This document shows, piece after piece, positions 26,365 to 35,901 of a stretch of 64,000 nucleotides of DNA. The stretch is from Virgibacillus litoralis (GTDB taxonomy: Bacteria; Bacillota; Bacilli; Bacillales; Amphibacillaceae): assembly GCF_017873675.1 (NCBI RefSeq), contig NZ_JAGGKK010000009.1, positions 87,056 through 151,055 on the forward strand, in the 5' to 3' direction. How positions within the stretch are numbered: position 1 is the stretch's first letter; each line of letters begins with the position of its first letter. The notes below the pieces were generated by a model that ran no database searches, was not told where the DNA came from, and saw nothing but the letters and a program-made list of their open reading frames with translations. The position numbers and the translations under genes are program-made.

Positions 26365-27393
26365 CTAATAAATCAGTTTAATTGTCATCTTCAATCTTAT
26401 TAATTTCATAAATGCTTTTGTTCTCCTTTTTATACATAAGATTTTTAATATCTTATAGAAGTGAGATGGACAATTGTAAACAGATATATCCGATACAAAC
26501 TCATCATTTTCCATTATTGATTTCAGAACTTTATACTTGTCATGTTTAGTTAAATCATTATTCATTATTACTTTATGCATGTAATTCAAGGTAACACCAG
26601 TAAAGTAATCTCTTACATTAGCGATCTTATCTTCTTTGTTATATTCCTTACATAGTTTAATTAAAAAGTTTTTATTGTCTAATATATTCTCATGAAAATT
26701 GGGCATAAAGATATTAGTAAGTGAGTCCCTGTTACGGATATAATAGTTATATAAAGGACTATTAATGTATACTAAACTATTTACGATTGTGATTAATCGA
26801 AAATTTAATCTCGCATCTTCGCTATGGTCTTTATCCTCATCAAACCTGATTAATTCATCCGTGTTAAATAAAGATTTCTTATATAGTTTGTTAACACTAG
26901 AGGCTATACTGTAATTATTATTATCAATAATTGAAGGTATTATATCTTCTCTAATTGTATTTTCATCTATAACTCCGGTCTGATTATTCCATATTGGAGT
27001 AATTGTTGTAGTTTCATTTCTTAGGTTTATTATTCTAATTGGGCATATAACTATATCTGCCTTAGAATGTTTAATTGCTCTAAACAGCTCACTATACATG
27101 GTTGACTCGATAGTATCGTCGGGATCAACAAAACCTATGTAATCTCCTTTTGCAATATCAATCCCTCTATTTCTTGCTGAAGAAACACCCCCGTTTTGTT
27201 TGTGTACCACATGTATTCTGTCATCTTTAGCTGCATATTCGTCACAGATATCACCACTCATATCTGTCGATCCATCATTGACAAGAATTAATTCAAAGTC
27301 TTTAAAAGTTTGGGTAAGAATAGAGTTGATACATTGTCGAATATATTGATCAACATTATAAATAGGCACAATAATACTAATTTTAGGGTTCAT
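26365..27393 (-). CDS. Glycosyltransferase family 2
   Basis: The 342-aa protein starts immediately after the stop of the preceding GT4 gene (TAAATG) with GTGAGG upstream. It shows 'ISIIVPIYNVDQYIRQCI', 'VNDGSTDMSGDICDEYA', 'NGGVSSARNRGID' and 'YIGFVDPDDTIE', the inverting GT-A signature with a D-P-D-D metal motif. The C-terminal half has charged residues suited to membrane association. It probably acts right after or before its GT4 neighbour in repeat-unit assembly. Its N-terminal domain is very similar to the gene at 29841, which suggests duplication within the locus. Confidence 0.85.
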   Translation of the reverse strand: MNPKISIIVPIYNVDQYIRQCINSILTQTFKDFELILVNDGSTDMSGDICDEYAAKDDRIHVVHKQNGGVSSARNRGIDIAKGDYIGFVDPDDTIESTMYSELFRAIKHSKADIVICPIRIINLRNETTTITPIWNNQTGVIDENTIREDIIPSIIDNNNYSIASSVNKLYKKSLFNTDELIRFDEDKDHSEDARLNFRLITIVNSLVYINSPLYNYYIRNRDSLTNIFMPNFHENILDNKNFLIKLCKEYNKEDKIANVRDYFTGVTLNYMHKVIMNNDLTKHDKYKVLKSIMENDEFVSDISVYNCPSHFYKILKILCIKRRTKAFMKLIRLKMTIKLIY

Positions 27394-28602
27394 TTATTTA
27401 ACCTCACTTAGGTTATTAAAATAATCTGCTGCTTGTTGTGTTGTATCCATCATGTTGTCAATTAAATTATTTGACAGTTTCTCTCGCACTTCAGGGGTAT
27501 CTATTAAGTATTTAATACTTTCATAAAGCTCATTGAAGTTCCCCTTAACAATCAATCCATTAAACCCATCTGTAATTTGTTCTTTTGCACCGGTAAAATC
27601 AGTAGTAACAATTGGCTTATATAAACACTTTGCTTCTGCCAATGTGAGACAAAATCCTTCATGTCTGGATGGCTGAACATATATATCTGCATTTTTTACA
27701 TATGGATAAGGATTCATTTTACTGCCTAACAACATAAAACTTTCTTCTAATTGATATTCGTTTATCAGCTTCTCATAATCACTTCTCGCCCTACCTTCCC
27801 CAATACAATACCATCTGACTTTATATCCATCTTGCTTTAGCTTTGATAATACTTGAATTGCCATATCCTGACCTTTTTCCTTTGACAATCTGCCTACCGT
27901 AACAATTTTTATTCCTTTATAGTTCTTGTCAAAATTCACATGCTCCATTGACATTTCATGAATCACTTTATTTTGAATAATGTTCGGAAAAACTTTAGGC
28001 TTATCTTTATAATATGGGAGAACCTTCAACAATCGCTGCTTTGCTTCCTCGGAAACAGCATGCACACTATCAAATTGTTGATGTAATTTCGTATACAACT
28101 TTTTATTAATCACATGTTTTTCAACATCGAAATGTATCCAAGTTGATTTATTATACGCCTTTACTTTATTAGCAACATAATAATCTATAACTTCTGTCGG
28201 TCCTTGGTATGCAATAGCAATATCGAATGACCTTGGATACTCAGGAATTTCCTTAAATAATGGTCTATAGTATATATACCGATCATTTAGCTTTTTGGAT
28301 ATAAAGTAAGTACAGACAAATAATAGTGCCTTAATGAATCGTCCGGATTTAAGAAAATCAATAACCGTTTTTTGTGGCGGCTGCATGATGACTGGCTTTA
28401 ACTCTTGATACCAGGTGACTTCTTCAACCTTTACCCAATCGGGAACTAGGTTAAGGAAACCACCCTTTTTTTCCAGGAGTAGCAACGTAACCGTATATTT
28501 ATCTTTCGGTATCGATGAAAGTAAAGATAAAAAGGACTTTTCCACACCACCAACATTCATACTGCTAAGCATAAATAAAATACTTTTTTTAATTAGTCTC
28601 AC
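27394..28602 (-). CDS. Glycosyltransferase family 4
   Basis: The 402-aa GT-B protein has an N-terminal 'SSMNVGGVEKSFLSLL' acceptor-domain loop, a mid-protein 'IVTVGRLSKEKGQDMAI' and the EX7E donor site 'EGFCLTLAEAKCLYKPIV'. It is a retaining glycosyltransferase that acts at the inner face of the membrane. The start is GTG 28602, overlapping the stop of the upstream gene by 4 bases (GGGTGA); the ribosome site is weak, so translational coupling is likely. It is a clear paralogue of the 28599 gene product (shared 'GRLSKEKGQD', 'NPYPY.K..D.YVQPSR'). Confidence 0.85.
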   Translation of the reverse strand: MRLIKKSILFMLSSMNVGGVEKSFLSLLSSIPKDKYTVTLLLLEKKGGFLNLVPDWVKVEEVTWYQELKPVIMQPPQKTVIDFLKSGRFIKALLFVCTYFISKKLNDRYIYYRPLFKEIPEYPRSFDIAIAYQGPTEVIDYYVANKVKAYNKSTWIHFDVEKHVINKKLYTKLHQQFDSVHAVSEEAKQRLLKVLPYYKDKPKVFPNIIQNKVIHEMSMEHVNFDKNYKGIKIVTVGRLSKEKGQDMAIQVLSKLKQDGYKVRWYCIGEGRARSDYEKLINEYQLEESFMLLGSKMNPYPYVKNADIYVQPSRHEGFCLTLAEAKCLYKPIVTTDFTGAKEQITDGFNGLIVKGNFNELYESIKYLIDTPEVREKLSNNLIDNMMDTTQQAADYFNNLSEVK

Positions 28603-29813
28603 CCCCGTGACATAACATCAGGAATTTGTGTAACTTCATGAAATTGTGCTAATGCTTTATCTGAGCTTGCTTCTTCTTGTTGTAATTTTTCGCTAAATGA
28701 ATTCCTCAATTTCTCATTGATTATTATTTGTTCTAATGTATGTACCATCAGATTTCGATTAAACTCCAAAATTAAGCCGGTTTTATTATGCACTAGCTGT
28801 TCTTTCACCCCATTAAAATTTGTAGTTACAATCGGTTTCTTTAGGCACTTGGCTTCCATAACAGTAATACATAACCCCTCATACCTCGAAGGCTGCACAT
28901 ATACATCGCATTGCTTCATGTAAGGATACGGGTTAACCTTTGATCCCATGAGTATAAAATCATTCTCTAACCCATAGGCTTTAATTAATTGCTCGTATTC
29001 TAGCCGTGTTTTCCCTTCTCCAATGCAATACCATTTAACATTGAATCCGCTTTTTTTAAGATCTGCCAAAACCGGTATAATTAAATCTTGACCTTTTTCC
29101 TTACTTAGTCGCCCGACCGTTAAAATTCTGACACCTGTAAAATCATCTTCAAACCCTCGCCCTTCATCTGCCAGTTTAAGAACATTAGCAGTAGCTAAGA
29201 CGTTATTGAATGTTGACGTTTTATAATTATATTGGGGAAAAAGGGTACTAAACTTGTGCTCTCCTTCATTAGAAACAACAAATATCTTATCAAACTGCTG
29301 ATAAATCTTATCCATAAACTTTTTATCAAACCCTATTTTCGTAATATCAAAATGAATCCATTGAACCTTCTTTTCTGCTTTAATTTTCTCGGCAACAAAA
29401 TAGCTTATGAGATCCATTGGACCAGCATAAGCTACAGCAACATCATATTCATTTTTTAAACCTGAAACATTTCTAAGCAGATATTTAAAGAAAATACTTT
29501 TCCTTTTTGTAACCTTTGACAGTATGGTAATCAATGAAAAGGCGATTCCTTTTATTAACTTTCCTTGTTTAAATTGGGTTAATGCAACTTGCTTTGGTGG
29601 TTTGTTAACAGCGTCTTTTATTTTGGGATACTCACTAATGTATTCAACATGAACATTATCCGGTATGGAACCCAAAAAACCACCATACTTCTCCAACATT
29701 AAGATGGTTATATCATACATCTCTTTAGGCATTTCAGATATCATGTTAAGCAATGCTTTTTCCGTTCCGCCAATATTCATATTAATAACCATAAATACAA
29801 TTCTTTTCTTCAT
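28599..29813 (-). CDS. Glycosyltransferase family 4
   Basis: The protein of about 404 aa has the GT4 features 'INMNIGGTEKALLNMI', 'ILTVGRLSKEKGQDLII' and 'EGLCITVMEAKCLKKPIV' (EX7E). ATG 29813 is chosen because AAAGTGAG lies just upstream; an in-frame ATG at 29831 has no ribosome site. It overlaps the next gene by 4 bases. With the genes at 27394, 30851 and 34723 it belongs to a subgroup marked by 'GG.EK/GGVER' in the first domain, pointing to local duplications that built a long repeat unit. Sugar specificity unknown. Confidence 0.84.
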   Translation of the reverse strand: MKKRIVFMVINMNIGGTEKALLNMISEMPKEMYDITILMLEKYGGFLGSIPDNVHVEYISEYPKIKDAVNKPPKQVALTQFKQGKLIKGIAFSLITILSKVTKRKSIFFKYLLRNVSGLKNEYDVAVAYAGPMDLISYFVAEKIKAEKKVQWIHFDITKIGFDKKFMDKIYQQFDKIFVVSNEGEHKFSTLFPQYNYKTSTFNNVLATANVLKLADEGRGFEDDFTGVRILTVGRLSKEKGQDLIIPVLADLKKSGFNVKWYCIGEGKTRLEYEQLIKAYGLENDFILMGSKVNPYPYMKQCDVYVQPSRYEGLCITVMEAKCLKKPIVTTNFNGVKEQLVHNKTGLILEFNRNLMVHTLEQIIINEKLRNSFSEKLQQEEASSDKALAQFHEVTQIPDVMSRG

Positions 29814-29840
29814 TTGAATACTCACTTTCATTATTAATTT

Positions 29841-30827
29841 CTATATAAGAGCAGCTACTTTTCTTTTAAACTTATTATTTAAATAAATAAGATGAACATC
29901 GTATTTTATTATTGTGGTTAAGTATTTGTACTTTATTGATAACCGGGTGTTTTTAGATATTTCCTTATAATACTTTCGGATGTATTTCTGTATAAACAGC
30001 AAATACTTTTTCCTCTTGGCAGGGTCACTTACCTGATTCAAAATAGCATAAACATGATCCATGCTATAATACACAAAGCATGAAATGTATTCTTCTGAAA
30101 GCTGTGGGTAATTCTTACTCATAAAGCTAATGATTTCATCCCATCCCCAAAATACATCCAGTTTTTTTTCATTATAAGAAGACGTTATTATACTGTTTTC
30201 CCTTAGTAAATAAATGTACCCGGAATAATTTGTGTAGACTACTTTTTTTGCCTTAGCAAAAACCCTGTATGTGGTCGGTAAGTCATCGAGCCTTCTATCT
30301 TCGGGATACCTGATATTATTAAAGCAGGTTTTCCTATACAACTTCCCCCACACTGCGAATCTAAAATATTCAGCGGTAAATAATTGCCTCATTGTTTCAA
30401 CATTATCCATTTCTTTAATAAATTTTTCTCTTTCAACATGAATAACCTCACCATTTACTTCCCTGTCATTACTACAGATAGTTATATCACTTTTCGTTTC
30501 TTTACAAAGCTCATATAATGTCAGATACATATCTTCATATATCCAGTCATCCCCATCCACAAAACTGACAAACTCACTTCTCACGTTCTCCAGTCCTGTG
30601 TTCCTTGCAGAAGCTACTCCTCCATTTTTCTTATGAATTACCCTTACTCTATTATCTTCTTGTGCATATTGATCACAAATATCGCCGCTATGATCAGTTG
30701 ATCCGTCATTTACGACAATAAGTTCGAAGTTTTTAAATGTTTGGGCCAGAATGCTATCCAGGCACTTTTTGATGTAAGGGCTTGAGTTATAGACAGGAAC
30801 GATAATACTTATATCTGGTTGCCTCAT
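29841..30827 (-). CDS. Glycosyltransferase family 2
   Basis: The 328-aa GT-A protein has 'ISIIVPVYNSSPYIKKCLDSIL', 'VVNDGSTDHSGDICDQYA', 'NGGVASARNTGLE' and 'FVSFVDGDDWIYEDM' with the metal-binding DGDD. The C-terminal third is rich in Tyr, Lys and Arg. ATG 30827 follows GGGAGGAGAAAT. It lies between two GT4 genes with short gaps, so all three are probably co-transcribed and work in series on one lipid-linked oligosaccharide. Confidence 0.85.
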   Translation of the reverse strand: MRQPDISIIVPVYNSSPYIKKCLDSILAQTFKNFELIVVNDGSTDHSGDICDQYAQEDNRVRVIHKKNGGVASARNTGLENVRSEFVSFVDGDDWIYEDMYLTLYELCKETKSDITICSNDREVNGEVIHVEREKFIKEMDNVETMRQLFTAEYFRFAVWGKLYRKTCFNNIRYPEDRRLDDLPTTYRVFAKAKKVVYTNYSGYIYLLRENSIITSSYNEKKLDVFWGWDEIISFMSKNYPQLSEEYISCFVYYSMDHVYAILNQVSDPAKRKKYLLFIQKYIRKYYKEISKNTRLSIKYKYLTTIIKYDVHLIYLNNKFKRKVAALI

Positions 30828-30850
30828 ATTTCTCCTCCCACTCTATAATA

Positions 30851-32041
30851 CTATCCTATTAATTGATAGAATTTCTCTATTTCCTCAACATTCCCTTTCT
30901 TCTCCGCCTCCAGGTAGTTTGCGATATTTTCTCTTAGTTCTTTGCTACCAATTAACTTCAGAATCCCATCACATACGGCAGTGGAATTCATATCAACAAC
31001 AAGGCCATTCTTACCATCAATCATTTGACTATATACTGCGTCAAACCTGGTAGTTACGACTGGCACGTTAAGCATTCGCGCTTCTGCAATGGCAATACCG
31101 AATCCTTCAAATTTAGATGTTTGTACATACATATCAGCATTTTTAATAAATGGATAAGGGTTCGCTTTCACACCTAACAAAATAAAGTGTCCATTTAGAT
31201 TATGCCTTTCGATATAATCCTCTATCTCTTTCTTCAAGGGCCCCTTTCCGAGTACATACCATCTAAAATGTATGCCTTGCTCCTTCAGTTTTCTACATGT
31301 CTCAAGTGCAATATCATAACCTTTTTGATTTGCTAATCTCCCTATTGTTAAAATCCTTAACCCATCAAAAGAGTCCTCATAACTATTTTCTAATTCAGCC
31401 ATGTTTGAAATGAAGTTGGGATTATTGATGTCATAAATAACATGAATTTTATCCTTATAATCTGGAAAAGCTTCTAGTATTACTTCCTTTGTTGAATCAG
31501 ACACAGCCACTATTTTATTGTACTGATCATAAAATATCCTTTGAAAATTCTTTTCCTTTTCGTTTAATTGATAACTTACATTTACCCATGCAAATTTACT
31601 CTTTGCTTTTACCTTTTCAGCTACGTAATAAGTTGGAATTCCCTGAGCATAACTTACAGCAACATCATATTCTTTCGGATTTTCGGCAATTACACTGGAG
31701 ACACTTTGCCAAAAGAGCATTGCCTTTTGTGGGTTACTATATTCTCTCTTGCGTAATCTGGTTGAGTATTTAAACCTTGCTGAAAGCATCTTATACTCAC
31801 GGTTAACTACAGAATATTTAAGTGAATCTATTAAATCTAACTCACTAAAATTTGTATACTTCAATGGTTTAAGAATATTAACTTCTTCTGGGACCAGTTC
31901 TTCAAGTTCTCCACCATGAGCAAACAGCAATAAATCAACTGAGTATACTGAATAATCCAGCATTGATAATAGCGTAACTAAACTCTTTTCGGCACCTGCA
32001 GTTTTCAACGAGTCAATTACGAATAAAAGGTTTTTTTTCAT
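30851..32041 (-). CDS. Glycosyltransferase family 4
   Basis: The 396-aa protein has 'FVIDSLKTAGAEKSLVTLLS', 'ILTIGRLANQKGYDIAL' and the donor-site EX7E 'EGFGIAIAEARMLNVPVV', the retaining GT4 pattern. ATG 32041 follows GGAAGTGACGGATTAA. It follows tagD by about 50 bp and may act after the glycerol-phosphate transfer step, but order of action cannot be deduced from gene order alone. Confidence 0.84.
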   Translation of the reverse strand: MKKNLLFVIDSLKTAGAEKSLVTLLSMLDYSVYSVDLLLFAHGGELEELVPEEVNILKPLKYTNFSELDLIDSLKYSVVNREYKMLSARFKYSTRLRKREYSNPQKAMLFWQSVSSVIAENPKEYDVAVSYAQGIPTYYVAEKVKAKSKFAWVNVSYQLNEKEKNFQRIFYDQYNKIVAVSDSTKEVILEAFPDYKDKIHVIYDINNPNFISNMAELENSYEDSFDGLRILTIGRLANQKGYDIALETCRKLKEQGIHFRWYVLGKGPLKKEIEDYIERHNLNGHFILLGVKANPYPFIKNADMYVQTSKFEGFGIAIAEARMLNVPVVTTRFDAVYSQMIDGKNGLVVDMNSTAVCDGILKLIGSKELRENIANYLEAEKKGNVEEIEKFYQLIG

Positions 32042-32093
32042 TTAATCCGTCACTTCCATTATATTTATTAATTTTTCATCTTTTTACTATTTC

Positions 32094-32510
32094 CTACAAC
32101 TCAACCTTCTGCTTCACAATCGTCGACGAGACACCCTTTGTATATGGAAAATAAACAATGTCTACCCCTTTTTTATTAAACTTCTTTTCCAGTTCATTAA
32201 AAAGAGCATTTCCTTTCCAGTCGTCACCAACAAACATGACGTCAAAAAGTAAATGCTCCCAAGCTTGATATTTATCTCTGTCTTTCTGTGGTATTGCTTC
32301 ATCGACATATTTAATCCCTTCTACAATTTCTATTCTTTCCTCATAAGGGATGACGGGTTGCTTATTTTTGTAGTCCATTACTAACTCATCTGTACTTACG
32401 CCTACAATGAGAAACTCGCATTTTTCTTTTGCCTTCTTTAAAATGTTCAGGTGGCCAACATGAAATAAATCAAACACCCCTGTTGTATAGCCGACTTTAT
32501 ACTGCTTCAT
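32094..32510 (-). CDS. tagD: Glycerol-3-phosphate cytidylyltransferase
   Basis: This 138-aa protein from ATG 32510 (AAGGAGTGAAG upstream) has the cytidylyltransferase signature 'GVFDLFHVGHLNILKKAK' with HxGH, 'VGDDWKGN' and a C-terminal 'TKGVSSTIVKQ' that matches the ISTT-type motif. It makes CDP-glycerol from CTP and glycerol-3-phosphate and is close to the normal TagD length. Its start overlaps the end of the glycerophosphotransferase gene, so donor synthesis and transfer are translationally linked. In this setting the CDP-glycerol most likely decorates the exopolysaccharide rather than wall teichoic acid, though sharing is possible. Confidence 0.92.
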   Translation of the reverse strand: MKQYKVGYTTGVFDLFHVGHLNILKKAKEKCEFLIVGVSTDELVMDYKNKQPVIPYEERIEIVEGIKYVDEAIPQKDRDKYQAWEHLLFDVMFVGDDWKGNALFNELEKKFNKKGVDIVYFPYTKGVSSTIVKQKVEL

Positions 32511-33672
32511 ATATTTCTTCACTCCTTTTCCCTTTTTGGCCATGGCAAATACAATCGATCCGCTTTACCAATTGTTTGCTTGCATTTCCGTCCTCGAAAG
32601 TGCCAATCTTATATAGGAACTTTTCTATTTCTTTTCGATATGGTACGTAATCAAATGTTGCAACTTTTTCTAAAAGGTCATTGTTGCTTGTTGCACTAAT
32701 AAATGGAAGGTCTGTTATATCAAAATACAGCTTTCTGTCTTGTCTTGTATACTCCTCTAAATCCGGTACATAGAGAAAACATGGCCGTTTGGTTATCGAA
32801 TAATCAAATATTAGTGATGAATAGTCGGAAATTAATACATCTGCCGCTAGCAGCAATTCCTGTATATCGTCGTATGAAGTAACATCCTTCACATGATCAC
32901 CATAAGTAAGTTTGCCTGATTCTGCGGTTAAGTGTGGATGAAGCTTAACCAATATTGTCCACTCATTGCCAAATCTGCTTTCCAACTGGCGTACTAAAAG
33001 AGACCAGTCAATATTATAAACTTCAAGGTTATTATTTTTTCTAAATGTTGGTGCATATAACAAAACTTTAGAACCAGAAACTAGATTTAACTTCTCTAAT
33101 ACATCCGCTCTCTTGTCTGGATTACGTTTAAACAACAAGTCATTCCTTGGTGTTCCATGCTCAAAAATTTCTCCACCATACCAGAAGGATCGTTTGAATA
33201 TAGCGGTACTGTACTTACATCCGGATAATAATAAATCACATTTTGCTGAGTCTTTCTTCGCCATTTTTACGTAGCTTGGCGGGAGCACAGCTTCAGCATC
33301 CTTTTCAATATGTTTTAACCGTAGTGAACTGTGCCAAGTTTGAATGTAATACTGCTTCTTTCGTTTAACAAATAATCCAGTGGTTCGATAATTTGTAATG
33401 ACCACTTTCGACGTACACAATTCATAAAAGTATCGTAATGACATGATCTTTACTTTTTTAACATGGGACAGGTGTTTCTTGGAATCCGGGTCATTAAAGG
33501 CCCAGACAACATCAAATCGGTCTCCGGGGTAATACTTCTTAATGTAATCCGTAATATACTTTGGGCTGCATCCATACTGACTTCCATAATAACTAAATAA
33601 GAATACCTTGTTCTGTTTAATCGGAAGACAGTTACATAGATAAATAATGATTAATGCGATCCAATTCTTCAT
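32497..33672 (-). CDS. CDP-glycerol glycerophosphotransferase (TagF/TagB-like)
   Basis: The 391-aa protein contains the CDP-glycerol glycerophosphotransferase domain: 'YYIQTWHSSLRLKHIEKD', 'FEHGTPRNDLLF', 'VLLYAPTFRKNN', 'LVKLHPHL', 'DVLISDYSSLIFDYSI' and 'RPCFLYVPDLEEY'. The two conserved His residues and the DYSS motif are present. It transfers glycerol phosphate from CDP-glycerol to a lipid-linked acceptor at the membrane. A short hydrophobic N-terminus may anchor it. ATG 33672 overlaps the previous GT2 stop. It is shorter than TagF primases plus polymerases, so it probably adds one or few glycerol phosphates as side groups. Confidence 0.87.
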   Translation of the reverse strand: MKNWIALIIIYLCNCLPIKQNKVFLFSYYGSQYGCSPKYITDYIKKYYPGDRFDVVWAFNDPDSKKHLSHVKKVKIMSLRYFYELCTSKVVITNYRTTGLFVKRKKQYYIQTWHSSLRLKHIEKDAEAVLPPSYVKMAKKDSAKCDLLLSGCKYSTAIFKRSFWYGGEIFEHGTPRNDLLFKRNPDKRADVLEKLNLVSGSKVLLYAPTFRKNNNLEVYNIDWSLLVRQLESRFGNEWTILVKLHPHLTAESGKLTYGDHVKDVTSYDDIQELLLAADVLISDYSSLIFDYSITKRPCFLYVPDLEEYTRQDRKLYFDITDLPFISATSNNDLLEKVATFDYVPYRKEIEKFLYKIGTFEDGNASKQLVKRIDCICHGQKGKRSEEIYEAV

Positions 33673-34706
33673 TCAGATGACACCTCCTGCTTTAGTCCAA
33701 CTGGTTTAGGCAATATTCTCGCCATCCTCATTACTTTCCTTACTCCAGGAAATAGAACATTTAAATAAGGATGGAGGGAAAATATATATAATTGTTTTCT
33801 TAACGTTTTGTCGTCCATTACTGCTCTTCTTAACTTGTAGTAGTTTTCAGTTATGTAGGATTGTATTTCTTTTTTATGCAGCCCGTTTTTATCCTTCTTC
33901 CTGTTAAACAGCAACAGATTATAATGAATAAAGCTCATTTTCAATATGGCCTTATAGGACTCATCAGTTAGCCCCTGATGGAATTCCTCGATAAACCGGT
34001 GCCTTTCCTTTAACCCTTTAATAATATCGAGGTTTCTTGGGGTATAGGCTGCGACGATGCTATCATCCCGTTGATAGTAGTAATATAATGGCTTATGTAA
34101 AAGCACAAAGTTTTCAACCCGATGCATCACCTGATGTGCCCAAAACACATCTTCAAATAATACCCCTTTTTGAAATGGAATATCGTTGATCAGCTTTGTT
34201 TTATAAAGCTTACCCCAGGCAAAATTCTTCACCCGTTCGTTAATAACTAACTCATACATTAGCTTTCTATTATCCAGTTTTGTTGGGGTATCATTTTTGT
34301 TATGATACCTGTTATCCAAAAGCAATTTATCGTCATGGGCATAATAAAAAGCTGATTGAACAACATCAGCTTGATATGCCAGGCTGCATTTAACCAGTCT
34401 TTCAATCATGTTATTTTCCAGCCAATCATCACTATCGACAAACATGGTGAATTCTCCTGTTGCACGTTTCATTCCATGATTTCGTGCGTCCGATAACCCC
34501 CCGTTTTCCTTATGGATCACCTTTATCCGGGGATCTGTTTTTTTATAACTTTCTGCAATTGCTCCACAATTATCTGGAGAACCATCATCTACAAGAATGA
34601 TTTCTAAGTTAAAGTATGTTTGATTGAGAATACTTTCGATGCAGCGATGGATATATTTTTCCACCTTATAGATTGGGACAACGACACTTACTCTTCCTTT
34701 TTGCAC
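33669..34706 (-). CDS. Glycosyltransferase family 2
   Basis: The 345-aa GT-A protein shows 'VSVVVPIYKVEKYIHRCIESIL', 'LVDDGSPDNCGAIAESY', 'NGGLSDARNHGM' and 'FTMFVDSDDWLE' (DSDD metal site). The start is GTG 34706 (GAGGGGGGC upstream). The C-terminal part contains 'VLFEDVFWAHQVMHRV', seen in many teichoic-acid and capsule GT2 enzymes. It overlaps the glycerophosphotransferase gene by 4 bases, so the sugar it adds may be the acceptor for glycerol phosphate; this is inferred. Confidence 0.85.
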   Translation of the reverse strand: MQKGRVSVVVPIYKVEKYIHRCIESILNQTYFNLEIILVDDGSPDNCGAIAESYKKTDPRIKVIHKENGGLSDARNHGMKRATGEFTMFVDSDDWLENNMIERLVKCSLAYQADVVQSAFYYAHDDKLLLDNRYHNKNDTPTKLDNRKLMYELVINERVKNFAWGKLYKTKLINDIPFQKGVLFEDVFWAHQVMHRVENFVLLHKPLYYYYQRDDSIVAAYTPRNLDIIKGLKERHRFIEEFHQGLTDESYKAILKMSFIHYNLLLFNRKKDKNGLHKKEIQSYITENYYKLRRAVMDDKTLRKQLYIFSLHPYLNVLFPGVRKVMRMARILPKPVGLKQEVSSE

Positions 34707-34722
34707 CCTGAATTGCCCCCCT

Positions 34723-35901
34723 CTATATCAGTTCATATAGTTTTTCCAATTCTTTGCTATTATGAAAATTTATGTTGCTGCAGTTCGCTGCGAGTCTATC
34801 TCGCAATGCCTTATCGCTATATAACGTTTCTATTCCATCTGCTATACCTTCAGCTGATAAGTCGCAAATCATTCCATCAATCCCATCATTAACCTGGCTA
34901 TTTGCTGTTGGATAATTTGTTATCAGCACTGGCTTACCAAGTATTTGCGCTTCCCCTACCGTTACGGCCTTTCCTTCATATCGGGATGGCTGAACATAAA
35001 GATCTGCTTCCTTTAAATAAGTATATGGATTGGTTTGTTTCCCTAATAAAATGAAGCTGTCTTGTAAATCATTTTCAGCAATTAACTTCTCCAGCATTTC
35101 CTGATCGCCACCATAACCAACCACATACCAGACGATATCATCATAACCTCTGTCCTTTAGCAGCTTTAAAGCACGCACTGCATTATCAATTCCCTTTGCA
35201 TGTGACAGTCTTGCTACAGTTATTACTTTAAATCGTGGATCTGCAGTCATCGGATTTTCAGCTTTTTCATTCGATAATGCTTTCACAATGTCTGGTGATG
35301 TGATGTTTTCGATAACAATAACCCTCTCTTTTAAGCTAGGGTATTTTTTAATAAATGCGGTTTTACACGCTACGGATACAGCTACAATATAGTTAAAGTT
35401 GCGCCACATGTTTAAATCCATGTTTATATCCGTTTCTACTGTTGAAAAATCAGTATGTATCCAGGCTATCTTTGTCTTGGCTTCTACCTTCTCGGCTACA
35501 ACGTAATGCGGCCATAAATAGCTAATTGCAGTATCGTATTTCTTTTCCAATCTTGGCAGAAATGGCAATGCGTATTTCCACATAAATTGCATTTGCCTGT
35601 ACCCTGGTTCTGACACGTTGCTTTTATTCGCTTTATACTTTGCCATTAACCTTGTCAGACCTAGTGTTACTCTGCCTGATTTTAGGATTTGCCCGATTGG
35701 CTTTCGAAAGGTATTATAGGCGTTTGACTCTTCCAGTAAATTTGCTTTATCAGGTAGCAAATCAATTAAATCGCCTGTATGGCTGTATAGCATAAGATCA
35801 ATATGGCTTCTGCTGTAATCGAAATTATCCAACATACTAATCAGACTTCTTTCAACGCCTCCAACCTCCATATCAAAACTGGCGATTAATATCTCTTTCA
35901 T
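34723..35901 (-). CDS. Glycosyltransferase family 4
   Basis: The 392-aa GT-B protein has 'ASFDMEVGGVERSLISML', 'VITVARLSHAKGIDNAV' and EX7E in 'EGKAVTVGEAQILGKPVL'. ATG 35901 follows AGGAGGGCAAT and overlaps the end of the next GT4 gene by 29 bases. It belongs to the GGVE-type subgroup found at 27394, 28599 and 30851. It probably adds one sugar of the repeat unit on the cytoplasmic face. Confidence 0.85.
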   Translation of the reverse strand: MKEILIASFDMEVGGVERSLISMLDNFDYSRSHIDLMLYSHTGDLIDLLPDKANLLEESNAYNTFRKPIGQILKSGRVTLGLTRLMAKYKANKSNVSEPGYRQMQFMWKYALPFLPRLEKKYDTAISYLWPHYVVAEKVEAKTKIAWIHTDFSTVETDINMDLNMWRNFNYIVAVSVACKTAFIKKYPSLKERVIVIENITSPDIVKALSNEKAENPMTADPRFKVITVARLSHAKGIDNAVRALKLLKDRGYDDIVWYVVGYGGDQEMLEKLIAENDLQDSFILLGKQTNPYTYLKEADLYVQPSRYEGKAVTVGEAQILGKPVLITNYPTANSQVNDGIDGMICDLSAEGIADGIETLYSDKALRDRLAANCSNINFHNSKELEKLYELI

